This document shows positions 10,640 through 22,800 of a DNA stretch of 64,000 bases, one piece after another. The notes beneath the pieces are model-generated. The model saw only the letters and a program-made list of their open reading frames with translations. It was not told the origin of the DNA and did not search any database. Each line of letters begins with the position of its first letter. Positions within the stretch are counted from its first letter, which is position 1. The translations under genes were made by a program, and so were the position numbers. Source of the stretch: Mucor racemosus (lineage: Eukaryota; Mucoromycota; Mucoromycetes; Mucorales; Mucoraceae); the NCBI GenBank assembly GCA_027405735.1, contig JAPEHQ010000016.1, forward strand, positions 1,054,001 to 1,118,000, read 5' to 3'.

Positions 10640-12130
10640 CGGGTAGGAACTAATCTTAAAAACCGGAGCCTGCCCCTTTTTCTATAACTAACCTAGATTG
10701 AACAATTTTAAGGTATACCTTAGGCACTTCTAAATAGATACGAATTGGTCGCATTATGCTACCTATTCCCAAATATAATTTATATCTCACAAAAGACTCA
10801 AAAACGCGTAAAATTCACTGCTTTTTCCTTGAAAACTAGGTCTCACTTTTCATCCCTGATCTACTTTTTTTTTCACGATATAACACCAAGAAAAAATTAT
10901 ATGCCAATGTACCTGAGATGTTCAGCTTTAATCCAAAAACGAGTATCCGGAAATATCCTATTTTTTGCAGTTGGTATTAATTTTTCAGTGCTAAGGTTTC
11001 AGATTTTTTACGCGTATTTCACTGCTAATGGATTGAAAACTTTGAGGCTTCATATCTCTAGAAAAAATTAAACTACACTAACACTTTCTAATAATGAAAC
11101 TTACTTGTTTTGAAGTGCTCTATAACATATTTTAATATAAAAGAAATACGAGCACTTTTATTTTTTTCATTTTTTTTGGCATTTCTATAGTAGGTTTCAA
11201 AATATTGATTAAATTGAGCGACATTTTTTTTGTATTCATGTCATTAAGCTCGTTAAGCTCTCTCGGACCCGATTTAGAGTTCTTCAAAATATTGATTTTT
11301 CGTGGAGATATCCTCAAAAATGTGTACAAAAAGGTACCTCCATTTCTAGCATCCATTTTCCCCTTGTATACCCTCATCCCAAATTCTGAATCTGAAAAAA
11401 ATTGGACAAAAATCTTGTTTTCTCTACAAAAAATGCAGCTAGAAGATTTTACAATAGCTTAATCGATAGATAATGTTTTTGCGCATCATTTCAGTTTTTT
11501 ATATCTTAAATATGCTTATAAAAAGTGATGTGTATCTTCAAAAAAGCTCCAAAATTTTATTTGCATTTTGCGCAGAATTTAATGTGAAATGTTTGTTTGA
11601 ATTTTATTTAGATGGATGCAGAATCCAAAACCGTACAAAAACTATTTAATATGTTAGATCGACTTACTTAGCAGTTCATGAGCCATTGAACGATTTTGTT
11701 TTTTTGAATCATTTTTCATTGATTTCAACAAATAAATTTTGGAATCCCGTGATGATAAGTTTTAAGCTGTGATAAAAAATATTATTTTGATTACCTCGAC
11801 GAAAAATCAATATTTTTTGCTAAAACAAAAAATGCAGAGTAGCAATCAATTAGGCCTATCTTGTGGATACAGAAATTAAGCCCTGAATAATGAGCTTTAA
11901 TTTTTACAAAATAATAAACTATCATTTACAACTGCAGAAAACATAGAAAAAAACCCCATCCTTGTGAATATCGATCCAATTAATCTTCAATTATACATGA
12001 TTGTAGTTTTAGATATTTTCTGCAAAAAAAATTATATTTCTACTTTTACAAGTCATTCTAAATTGAGAAACTTATCAGCAAAACATGCTATTTCTGTCAA
12101 CTGAAACCACTAAAAGATTAGCTTTTAACA
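10640..12130 (+). repeat. RptA dispersed repeat, long copy
   Basis: Best full-length match is 62440-63870, same orientation, co-linear from the TTCTATAACTAA start through GGTCGCATTATG, the TTTTCGTGGAGATATCCTC core and the conserved CTCGACGAAAAATCAATA block. A short peptide frame on the minus strand (about 11132-11377) recurs in other copies. No transposase, RT or terminal inverted repeat is recognised. Confidence 0.85.
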
Positions 12131-14340
12131 AGCAATGATCCAAGTTAGCTCCAATGTTATATCATACAAGTCCTAAAACAGTATCCATAGGTGATACTGA
12201 TTTTTGCTTTCAATGAGCCATTGACCCATTGTTCGTTGAGAGAGCTAGTTGAAATTCTTCTGTATTGAAATACCAGAAAATCATAAATCTTTGTTTTTAA
12301 AATGAGTTTTTTTATAGATTGGTAATTAACCAATCATTAATCTAATAGTAGACAATGTGGTTATTTAGCTAGTTTTAAATTTTTCAAATATAAGCATTTT
12401 TGATGGAGTAAATGACAATACAAGATCTCAAGCTAGATTATTGGCCTAAAAAAAAATCTCAACAACAGAGAAAATTTGTTTTTATAAAAAATTGAATGTT
12501 TGTTTTAAAATCATGAGTAGATGCAAAATTTGATGGGCTAAAAAAAACATTAGATCGACAGGTAACGGTAACTATACAGTTTTCTATCAAATATTGTTAG
12601 AAACATTCTCTAACCTCCAGTGCTTTGTACATTTACAGCTTAAAGCACACTTTTCAATGCGCGATTTTATTGAAAGCCCGAGAAATCCGATTTTGAAATA
12701 TGCTTTTGAATTTTTTTTCGAGATTTTGGTCGAGCGATATGGTTTGTTGATTTATACCCCGCGAATTTTGACGCTCTTTCAAATTGCAAGGGATATTAGT
12801 GGCTCCCATTATTCGAATCCTCTTTTGAATGTGTTTTTGTGGATAGAACCTGTAATTAAGCCATGAAAAATGTAGTTAAATCAAGCAACAAGATGAAAAT
12901 GAAAGCAGCATATTTGGCGCTCATTGCAGTACCAAAAAAACAGACATTCAAATTATTTAGTGATTTGTTTTAAGTTGATGAAAATCATTAGTCATTTAGT
13001 CAATTTTTATAGATTTGGGATAAGACATCATTACTCGATCAAAATTGTAGTTAGAATTATTAAGTGAAATAATAAAAATAAACAGAAGCATGGTGCACAT
13101 TATGCATTGCCAAAAATAAAGACGTACAAGAGTTGCCATTTTTGATTTTTAATTAATAAAAATGATCAATCATCTAGTTGATTTTTAAAGTTTTCCGTAT
13201 AATGTGTTGTGTGTTGTTACTCCATCCAAAATGCAATTAGGATCAAGCAAAAATAGAGCAGATAAAGCTGTACATTTGCATCAAATTGAGGCATTGTGAA
13301 ATGCAGCCTGAAAAGAAAAGGCATAATGCTGTTTACTCGAGGTTTGAGAATTGCCAATTATCTACTAACAAATTTGACATTTATGGACACTGCAAATGTC
13401 AAAAGATTTTACGAAGCTTTTAAATATAATTTAACTGAGCTCCTAATAATATGCATATTTAATTAAGTATATAATGGTCTTCAAAATATTTAGAATTGGT
13501 AGAGATATCAGTAAATCAAAAGTAAAGACTCTTGCATTTTTGGACATTATACTGTATGATGTGATGAGAGTAAAAACAAAAAAGTAATGGATACGTGATA
13601 ATGATATTAGAATTAAATGTTTTCTACTAGTATTATATATCGCGTAGAGAAAACGAATTTCAATTAGCCAAACCTTCGCCATTTTGGATTACTATTAGTG
13701 AGACGAAAAGAGTGTAATAATTCACATTACACGGTGTTGCAACAATGCTTGCATGAATTAGTTTCAGTTGCATAATTCATATAAATATGTAAGAAATCAG
13801 ATATTGAACATTAATGAAAATATCTGTTCTCTTCCTTCGTTAATAATTTTAATCCATTAAACTTATTATTAAACACAACAATAACCGATCTATTATTTAA
13901 AATTACTTTTCACATATTAATCACAACTTACAGTATACATAATAAGTATTGATCAAAGTAATAGTCAACTACAATTAGTAACACCAATAACGTCCACCTC
14001 TAATACTTTTTTCTTAATAGACTCAACAATCTATTATAATAGGATCATAGAACTTATTACAAAGATGTGTAATCTTCGTTGATAATGGCTTGAATTCTGT
14101 TGACCCTCGATGTAAGTTTTGCTCTATATGTAACAGCATTGATTTGTGATACTTGATCTTTAAGTTTCGATCTTTGAGGTACAACCTTTGAGAATTTTAG
14201 AATTTTGAGCCTATATCTTTCAGTTTTTAAGATACCAATTTGGAATTGCCACATACAGTAGTAGTGATGCAATATCCGTTTACTCTAAAGACTTTTTATA
14301 TATAAATTACATTATAGATTGATAATTTGTTTTTGTAAGA
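12131..14340. other. AT-rich intergenic stretch, no gene recognised
   Basis: Only short low-complexity frames. Weak similarity in 12860-13620 to 23030-23480 (both with AAAATATTTAGAATTGG-like and AGCATGAAAAATGTAGT-like pieces) suggests another old dispersed repeat. A 71-residue basic frame at 14057-14272 (-) has no recognised domain. Confidence 0.5.
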
Positions 14341-14364
14341 CGAAGGATGTTATATATCAATTAT

Positions 14365-14620
14365 TCTAAATATGCTTGGATGTTGATTTGATAGCTACTT
14401 GATTGGTTAACTGCTGGGATGAAATAATGTGGTGTCATAATTGAGGTCAAAGCGTTCTTGGTAATTACTGGATTAAACTTGATACGCTAGGAGTTTCTTA
14501 TATCCAATATCAAGACTTGCACTTCAATACATGTCGTAGACAATAGATTGTAAGATGTATTGGTACTGTAGAAGATGATAAATGTATGATACCAGTAGGT
14601 GGAATACAACATAATCACTA
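14365..14620 (+). repeat. R5 repeat, copy 1
   Basis: Nearly the same sequence occurs at 17520-17770 in the same orientation (shared TTGATAGCTACTTGATTGG and GTCAAAGCGTTCTTGG). It is followed here by a distinct, less AT-rich tract of about 120 bp containing repeated TGTGC/GCACA words (see 48690-49083). Confidence 0.8.
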
Positions 14621-14754
14621 TGACACTACCGCCGATCTGTGCTGCACAAGATAATTTCGTTGCACCAAGATGGGCTGTACACTATAGCCTGAGCTGTTGT
14701 GCCCACTGGATATGGCTGAAAAGATAACAAGATGCACATTGGCACAGCAATAGA

Positions 14755-15830
14755 AAGGCTAAGTCTCTTATATTATGGTATATCTAAGTTTTAAATAAAA
14801 AAGCGCTTCTTTTTTTTAACTTTTATTATATTTAACAACGTGTGGTCTGAAAATTCAGTTTTTGTAGCGGACATTTTTGGGGCTCATTTTACCCTTACCA
14901 ACACTCATGATTTTGATCAAAAAACAGAAAAATCAAATTTTGATACCAAAATCGACGTTTAAATACATTACATTGTGAGAGAAAATTGTAGACATAACTA
15001 ATACGCATTTGATAAAAACTTAATATCAAACATTAAGTAATGAAACTTTGCACTTTTGCCCGAAAAACGGTTTTTTGATTAAAGGATTTTCATATAATAT
15101 TTTGCAATAGAAATGTTCGTTATTTTTTATTAAGCAGATAGAGCGCTGAATTCTGTATATGTGTATATTTTTTGTTTTTATAATTGGTAGTATAATTCAC
15201 TCTAGATTTGCAAAAACAGAAAAAAAAATTAAAAAATGTCAAAATTGATGATCTGGACAAGAATAATTTTCGAAATTAATATTCCGCTTATAAGCCTTGT
15301 AAATCTTAAAAATAAGATATTTTATAATACTTGAGAACGCTTTCAAGGATTTACGATGCTGTACCCACTTGATTCAAGCTTATTACTGTAAATCTTTATA
15401 CACGTTAATATTGTGTGGTAGTTTATTTAGCGATAATATAGTCTTACTTTATAATTATTACGCTAGAGGTCACTTACATTGAGTTTTAGTCTTACCTCCT
15501 CTCCAACAATATCATAAACATAAACATGGCCATCACTGGAACCTATTGCCACCTTTTCACCTTCTTTGTCCCAAGTCAATTTATTCAATGATGCTTTACC
15601 AGAACAAACTTTTGACCTATAAAAATTGACTTTTAGTAAAATCAACTATTAATAACAAGCTAATAAATAATAATTATGAAGTGCCACCTTTGATAGTTGG
15701 TAGTGATATACAAGACAACATTTTGTTTTCCTCTTCTTAGCTGTTGGCCACTGAATAGAAATAAATGCTTTTTAGAAACTAAATAGACTAACACGAGTTT
15801 ATTCATTCATTCAAATCAACAAGTCAATAC
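14755..15830 (+). repeat. R2 repeat, copy 1
   Basis: Co-linear with 18138-19230 (direct) and 46513-47640 (inverted). Landmarks are TGGTATATCTAAGTTTTAAA, the GGGGCTCATTTTACCCTTAC block and a WD40-like gene fragment at its right end. Confidence 0.85.
15487..15760 (-). pseudogene. WD40 gene fragment, dynein intermediate-chain-like 3' end
   Basis: The minus strand reads CSGKASLNKLTWDKEGEKVA then IGSSDGHVYVYDIVGEE, a single WD40 blade. The pattern ALNK-W-G-A-GSSDG-VYVYD-GE resembles the C-terminal blade of fungal dynein intermediate chains. An upstream exon-like piece (GQQLRRGKQ) is separated from it by sequence with donor- and acceptor-like ends (AAAG/GTGG and TTTTTATAG), so the copy was made at DNA level, not from mRNA. 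Nothing else of the gene is present. Two further copies lie at 18880-19150 and 46610-46900, each with different lesions. Family assignment is moderate. Confidence 0.5.
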
Positions 15831-15834
15831 TGCA

Positions 15835-16570
15835 GTAACTGACGAAATTGTTTACTAGAATAAAAAAAATATAAAATAAAAGCAGTAGAAATAATAATAT
15901 AATTATAATCAGCAGAAGTTTTTATTACAAAAGATTTCTGAAGATTTAAAATAATTGAAAAAGTATGAGGGTATTTATAATAACTTGGAGAACTTGGATA
16001 TCATCAGACTTGAATGGATGTACATTTAGTAATCTTCTAGTTTTGAGTACATTGTTATTAATTCAATATTTTAAGGGGTAAATCATGTAGAGCATTGACC
16101 ATAACGGATCGATATCAAGTGTGACAATATCGACCTTTTGGAAAATGGTTGTTCTGTTTATTATTGTTATATCTATTTTTTGTAATAACCTTGAATTAAG
16201 GGGTAATTTTTATGTGCTGCTTGAATCTTATTTATATTGATAGTGCAACTTCAATATTATAGATGAGTAGTTGACTAAATTGATATCTTTGTTTATTATT
16301 ATTATTGATTTGGATAGAATCCTGTTTTGATATATATGTCATTTTTGTAATTGATTGCACCGTGATCAAGGATGCTATCATCTACACGACATGTATGGTT
16401 CAAAAAGGTATTTCATATTTTTAGCATGCATTTGTTATTATGTTCAATTGAAGCGTTCGTTTTTTATTATTGCTGTTCACCTTTCAAGTGGCATCGTATT
16501 TTATGAGCGACACTTTGAATTTAGGTTATTTTACTATTTTCAAGCGTTTTTAGTATGTAATTCCACTGCA
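15835..16570 (-). repeat. R3 repeat, diverged inverted copy
   Basis: Reverse complement matches 1077-1815 and 49087-49815 with scattered substitutions. It ends at ATTCCACTGCA, exactly where 49087 (+) also breaks, and continues here directly into R4. Confidence 0.8.
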
Positions 16571-16574
16571 CCGT

Positions 16575-17250
16575 TCTCAAAATTCCATTGCATTTTTTTA
16601 CTGGAATAGGTTTTTAAATTACATTTGTTTTTATTTGCATAGATGATAGAAAATACAGTTCAATACGTTGTTGATGTAGAGCAATACATGCAAGAACCAA
16701 TATATTTACGATTATCTATCATCATCTGTAAATATGTTTATAGCTATAATGTTTACAGCAACAATGATTTTTGCTCGAGCATAAACTTAAATAACACTTG
16801 CTGCTTAAATTTATATGCAGACCAAATCTAAGGTCATAAGTGTTACTTTATTACACTCACACATAAAATTTAAACAAATTAATCTTTTTTAAACTTACTA
16901 TTTTAGTTTATGATTGTCAGCAGGAAAAAAATTTGTTTTCAAGTATAGCTACGATCAAAGCTATGGTTATTATACAAGGCATTAAATTATTCTTTTTTTT
17001 TTGTTTCTATGTCATTTAAAATTTTATCGATCACTTTTCTGGAACATTTCGTAAGTTTGTAGCCAGTTCTAGCTTTTCATTGAGTAGATATAAATATCAT
17101 TGCCTTCGATTTGATCTGGTACGTAATCAAGAAATACGTCCAACAATGCAGTAGTAAATAATGATATTTGATCTTAGAATGCGGTTAAATAAAAAATATT
17201 AGTCTCCAATATAGACTGCTACCTATATTAAAAACATGTGTCGTATATTT
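16575..17250 (+). repeat. R4 repeat
   Basis: Matches the reverse complement of about 48003-48690 (shared GATGATAGAAAATACAGTTC-like and TCGAGCATAAACTTAAATAA sequences). In this copy R3 and R4 are directly adjacent; in the 48-kb copy they are separated by about 395 bp. Confidence 0.8.
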
Positions 17251-17345
17251 TCAGGATTGATAAATAGTACTTAAAAAATAATACAATTATAAAAGAATGA
17301 GTAATTAATCAGTTCTTCAACTGTATAATAAAAACAAGATATTGT
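17251..17345 (+). repeat. Short dispersed repeat also at the window end
   Basis: TTGATAAATAGTACTT through AAAACAAGAT recurs at about 63910-64000, where it is cut by the window edge. Confidence 0.65.
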
Positions 17346-17519
17346 TTATTTAGATATAAAAGTATGGCCTTTTATATTGATTTGACATTGAGATCCTGAG
17401 ATGTAATCTAAGGCACTATTGAACCATTGGATCTGTTTGATAGTAATCTATGGATTGAAATGGATCAATTATAATTTAACCTTTCTTGCAGAGGTTGTGA
17501 GTTGCCTTGTTTCAATGCT

Positions 17520-17770
17520 GCGCTAAATATGCTTAAATGTTGATTTGATAGCTACTTGATTGGTTAACTGCTGAGATGAAATAATGTGGTGTCATAATTG
17601 AGGTCAAAGCGTTCTTGGTAATTACTGGATTAAACTTGATACGCTAGAAGTTTCTTATATCCGATATCAAGACTTGCACTTCAATACATGTCGTAGTCAA
17701 TAGATTGTAAGATGTATTGATACTGTAGAAGGTGATAATGTATGATACTAGTAGTAGGTGGAATACAACA
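17520..17770 (+). repeat. R5 repeat, copy 2
   Basis: Direct copy of 14365-14620. It is followed by a 350-bp block (17780-18137) whose reverse complement is at about 47640-48003, then by R2 copy 2. Confidence 0.8.
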
Positions 17771-18137
17771 ACATGAGTCCCTTTTCTTAGCATGCGTATT
17801 CAGATAAAAGAAAAGAATGCCAGCTTGATAGTCTGATATGCCTTATCAAACGGTGAATATATCCTTGCAATATAAAAGCAACACACGTAGAAAAGGATTT
17901 TCAAGGCTTTACATTATTTAGCGCAATTAAAGCCCTGCTAAATTGCACATTTCAGCCAATGTAAAAGCAGCATTACAGTGCATCAACCCATAAACTAAGC
18001 AAAATAGGCAATATCTGTTACTATAATAGAAGCATAAAATTTTTTACTAGAAAAACCGCCTGTGATATCATACATTAATTAAAAAATTGCAAAAGCGAGC
18101 CTGTAGAGCGACGCCGCAATTGAACATAGCAAGGTTG

Positions 18138-19230
18138 AACGGCTAGATCTTTTATATTAATGGTATATCTAAGTTTTAAATAAAAAAGCGCTTTTTTATA
18201 ACTTTTCTTATATTTAACCATGTATGGTTTGAATATTCAGATTTAGTAGCGGACATTTTCGGGGCTCATTTTACCCTTACCAACACTCATGATTTTGATC
18301 AAAAAACAGAAAAATCAAATTTTGATACCAAAATCGATGTTTAAATACATTACATTGTGAGAGAAACTTGTAGCCATAACTAATACGCATTTTATAAAAA
18401 CTTAATATCAAATGTTAAATAATAAAACTTTGTACTTTTGATCCAAAAACGGGATTTTGGTTAAAGGATTTTCATGTAATATTTTGCAATAAAAATGTTT
18501 GTTATTTTTTATTGAGCAAATAGAGCACTAAATTTGGTACATGTGTATATTTTTTGTTTTTATAATTGGTAGTATAATTCACTCTAGATTTGCAAAAACA
18601 GAAAAAAAAAATTAAAAAATGTCAAAATTGATGATCTGGACAAGAATAATTTTCGAAATTAATATTCCGCTTATAAGCCTTGTAAATCTTAAAAATAAGA
18701 TATTTTATAATACTTGAGAACGCTTTCAAGGATTTACGATGCTGTACCCACTTGATTCAAGCTTATTACTGTAAATCTTTATACACGTTAATATTGTGTG
18801 GTAGTTTATTTAACGATAATATAGTCTTACTTTATAATTATTACGCTAGAGGTAACTTACATTTAGTTTTAGTCTTACCTCCTCTCCAATATCATAAAAA
18901 TAAACATAAACATGGTCATCACTGGAGCCTATTGCCACCTTTTTACCCTCTTTGTTCCAAGCCAATTTATTCAATGCTTTACCAGAACAAATTTACTTTT
19001 GACCTAGAAAAATTGACTTTTAGTAAAATTAATTATTAACAACAAGCTAATAAGTAATAATTATGGTGTACCTTTGATACTGTAGTTGGTAGTGATATAC
19101 AAGACAGCATCTTGTTTTCCTCTTCTTAGCTGTTGGCCACTAAATAGAAATAAATGCTTTTTAGAAACTAAATAGACTAACATGAGTTTATTCATTCATT
19201 CAAATCAAGTCAACACTATACATACTTTTA
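18138..19230 (+). repeat. R2 repeat, copy 2, with WD40 fragment
   Basis: Direct copy of 14755-15830. The WD40-like gene fragment is at about 18880-19150 on the minus strand. It differs from copy 1 by a short internal duplication/deletion near the VYVYD codons and is not translatable throughout. Confidence 0.8.
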
Positions 19231-19252
19231 TAACCACCAATTTTTCTTAGAT

Positions 19253-19610
19253 ATTGACTTTAGACCAAAAAAGCATTAATTATAACGTAGAAGATGGAAT
19301 AAATGACTAAGTCTTGGATGCTTTTTTTGTTCGAAAAAGATATTATAAAGCGCCCTAACATTAACAGTTAATGATTCATTTCCAAATAAACAATAGGAAA
19401 ACATGTACTTGTACCTGCTATTTGATTTCAGTTTAAAAAAAATATTGATCTTTTAGCTGTAGTTTTAAACATAAATAAAAGTGTGAAGAAAGAAAAGTAA
19501 TTCTAAATCAGTTAATTTTGTGTGTTACAAACAGAAATTTACAAAGGCATAAACACTTTTCGTGTTGCCAAACAAGCTGTTGTCGTTGTTTCCATTTGGT
19601 ACCAATTTAA
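19253..19610 (+). repeat. R1 repeat, partial direct copy
   Basis: Matches 1-350 with few differences. Unoccupied LTR target TTTGT at about 19517-19521. After about 19610 the two copies diverge. The next 420 bp (19611-20029) contains nothing I recognise. Confidence 0.85.
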
Positions 19611-20462
19611 CTAGTTCTGGATGAACCACAGCCAGATCTAATATACTAACTTTTACAACTCTACAGATAACAAAATTATAGTTTATATCATTAAATAATA
19701 TAAGTAGCTAGACAAACCTTTTTTAGGAGTGGATAAAAATGTAATTGTATTACTAACGTAACACTTCAAAATAAAAAACTTTTCAGGGCAGTACTAATAT
19801 ATGCCAGGTATTTAAATCTATACATTGGTAAGCAACACATTTGTGCAGGATTTATTTTGATTTTACTACTTTCAAGCTTTTAAATAACTGGGGAAAATCA
19901 AGATATTTATCAGAGTATCAGATAAGATATATTACAGCAAGCTTAAAGACTAAATAATTATAAATTAGTTCATTTCAATATAAAGATAATACTGTCAAAG
20001 GATATCTATTATCTTACGTAGACATCATTTATTTGGTGTGGCTAATACAAATCGGTCGGGTCAGTTGCTATTCGTATAAAATAATACAAATGATTCGCCC
20101 ACTAGATATTTTTTACGAAATTAAATTAACAATTAGCAGAATCCCGTGTTATTTTCTAACGTAGTAATAAAAAATTTGTTAATAAACATGTATCGTAATT
20201 ATTATATAACTTTATGAACAAAAGGTTTACATGAATGAGGGACAAAGACAGCCTAATAAAACGGCGTATGCTACGCCAGGAGATTATATCAATCTCAAAG
20301 CTAAAATATGTACTAAATTATTTAATAAAAATAAAGAAAAACTGTTATAAAATGAAAGAGCATACCAAAACTAAAGAACGTTATTATAAGATCGAAACAT
20401 CTTCTTTTATATTCACATTCTCTAATTATATGGCTAGTCTCAAATGAGTCTACTTATATATA

Positions 20463-21815
20463 CCGTGACTGATAGTTGAAATGTGGTCAACCTTAAATTT
20501 TTAATAAATTATGAAAAAACCTATTGACTTTAATTATCATTATCTCAAATTTTTATTAAATGAACAACACAAATAATCATAGAATTCAGTGGAAAATTGA
20601 CAACACTACCAGTAAGGAACTTGATCCCGTTGATTATGGACGCATAGTTGGCGCTTGGGAGTGGGGAGGATCATATGGTGCCATTGCAACTCAATTTGGC
20701 ATTGGTAAAACTACTGTCGCAAATATAGTGAAGCGATACTTGGAGACCAGGTCTCCATTGCCAGCACAGAGACCTGGAGCCAAACGAAAGGTTTCAGAGA
20801 CTCAAAAAAATCACTTGATATTGGCAATTCGTAGAAATCCTACTGACAACTACACAGAGCAATGGAAGTCAGATGTGTCATCAGGGTTGGATATCTGTTT
20901 GGAAACATACAAAAAATACATCAAGGAAATGGGGTTCAACCAGTACAAAATCACTGAAGTACCTAATTTGACACCTTCTCAAATCAAAAGTAGACTTGAA
21001 TGGTGTCAGCATAAAAAAAACTGGACCGTTGAACAATGGGAGTCTGTTTATGGACAGATGAGTCTATGTTCAAGTTGGGAAAGGGGGCACCGGGCGTCAA
21101 TGTCATCAGGCTTCCTGGAGAAGGTTTACAAGCTCGACATAAAGTTGGTTGTTTGAAATTTGGAGCAGGATCTTTGATGATGTGGGGATGCTTCCATACT
21201 AAAAGTCTTGGTCCAATTGTGCTTTTGCATAGCGTTTTAAACCAGGATAAGTATGTCGATCTGCTTGCAAATAAAGCAATCCCTTGGTTGGAATCACAGT
21301 GCTAGTGTATGTATTCGACCAAGACTTTATTTACCAAGAGGACGGTGCTCCCATACATACTGGGCAATATGCGAAGTGGTACAAGAAGAAGACCATGGTA
21401 GAGGGTTTTGATACATGACCACCAAACAGCCCCGATTTGAACCCCATAGAGCACATATGGGGCTACCTCAAATTTCGGGTCAGTAAGCGCTGCATTAATG
21501 TAACCGACATTAAAGAGTTTGAAAAGATTGTTAGAGAAGAATGGGCGAACATTAACCCAAGTTATCTAGAAGCACTGGTTGCTTCAATGCCTTCAAGATG
21601 TGCCGATGTAATAGCAGCTAAGGGAGGCAACATAAGATATTAATTTTTTTTTTGTACTTAAATATATAATAATAAACACTATTGACTTTCGTTTTGTTTG
21701 ATTTGAAGGAATTTATTCATAATAACATTGCTCTAGAGAAGACCATTTTTGAGATGCAATTATCGAAGTTTCCTAAAAGGGTCAATTTCGTTCTCATTTC
21801 AACTTTGAGTCACGG
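20463..21815 (+). mobile_element. Tc1/mariner-type DNA transposon, degenerate
   Basis: About 1353 bp with terminal inverted repeats beginning CCGTGACT. The first 21 positions match with two differences, and each end is flanked by TA. It is inserted in a TATATA tract of a solo LTR; the sister LTR at 45884-46231 has the same tract without the insert. The transposase is frameshifted, so this copy is non-autonomous. Confidence 0.9.
20560..21643 (+). pseudogene. Broken Tc1/mariner transposase
   Basis: The first segment (20560 to about 21045) carries N-terminal helix-turn-helix sequence (YGAIATQFGIGKTTVANIV) and a second HTH beginning RKVSETQKNHL. A one-base frameshift near 21045 leads into WTDESMF (first catalytic Asp). 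A second lesion near 21300 leads into QEDGAPIHT (second Asp). An in-frame TGA occurs where Trp is normal, just before PPNSPDLNPIEHIW with the catalytic Glu. I count about 35 residues between the second Asp and the Glu, close to the DD34E spacing of Tc1 enzymes. Clearly inactive: two frameshifts plus a stop. Confidence 0.92.
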
Positions 21816-22800
21816 TATATATATATCCAATCAAGTCTAGGTGACACACACTAGTTCCACATTCCTGTATAAACGGAGCTTCATAACATAATACGCAGCA
21901 ATGTAGAACTTAACATATCAAACTGTGTCGTAATCTCAACCAAGGAATGCACCGAGATCTGTGGATGCAACAGCGTAAGAATTATAATTAAAAGTAAAAC
22001 TACTATCATCCCTACTTTTTTCAGCGCTGACAAATTAAAAAGATTCAAATTAAAAGAAAAGAAATGAGGCTCGCAGAATTTTTCTGGTTCATTTATAAAC
22101 CCTTGATTGTTGTCGTTTTAATAAAAGTTATTTTTTTGTACACTATGGGAAAATTAATGTAAAAATATGTTAAAAATCAAAAATTACATGTGATCCACAT
22201 TTTTGCCTATGGTCACTCTTCCAAAAAAAAATGCCAAACAATATCCGAACGCGGCAATCTAATAATATTTTTTCCAAGCTGTAAATTTCTAAAAAAAAAA
22301 ATTACCGGACAGTCCGGACGCGGCTGTTTAAATATCTCAAGCAGTTGTGATGAGATGCAGGTATCAAAACTTCATACAAAAACTAAGGTTAATACTGTAT
22401 AACTAATTATTTAAAGACTTATTTTATGCAGAGTATAAAATAAAACATACAACATTAGCCACTATAACGAGGTTTAACTTGGAAAGTATACGATGGTACA
22501 ACCGGATTCGAAAAAAGTCCATAAAATTACAAATTTAAAGGGTTTATATATAAAAGTAAAATATACATGATATTCATTTATTTTTATAATACACATCTAT
22601 TTTTATATTCAAATACATGTTAATATTTTTATTGGAAAAAAAATCTCATAAATTGTTTTCATATTTTTTAGAAAAAAAGAAACGGGTATTTTGGAATTTC
22701 AGAAAAAAATTCATTTTTTTAAAAATCTACCCAGAGTGTATTCTTTTTTGAGTATTATTTATCAAACCTGAAAACATACGACATTAGCACAAGTTTCAAA

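Larger units (their letters stand above)
20269..21972 (+). mobile_element. Solo LTR (interrupted), TSD GCGTA
   Basis: Begins TGCTACGCCAGG and ends GGATGCAACA, flanked by a perfect 5-bp duplication GCGTA (20264-20268 and 21973-21977). With the 1.35-kb Tc1 insert removed it is about 350 bp and matches the solo LTR at 45884-46231. No gag/pol is present, so it is a recombination remnant of an LTR retrotransposon. The unoccupied R6 site is GTGTA, reverse complement at 44435-44439. Confidence 0.85.
20030..22800 (+). repeat. R6 repeat, copy interrupted by nested insertions
   Basis: Outer parts 20030-20263 and 21978-22800 are co-linear with the reverse complement of 43740-44655. The middle is a solo LTR carrying a Tc1/mariner element. 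Shared landmarks: TTGTTAATAAACATGTAT, AATTAAAAAGATT, ACGCGGCTGTTTAAATAT and AACTTGGAAAGTATA. Confidence 0.85.

Noticed and set aside
12594..12866. 90-residue plus-strand frame
   Set aside because: No recognised domain, no supporting neighbours or splice structure; left unannotated rather than named.
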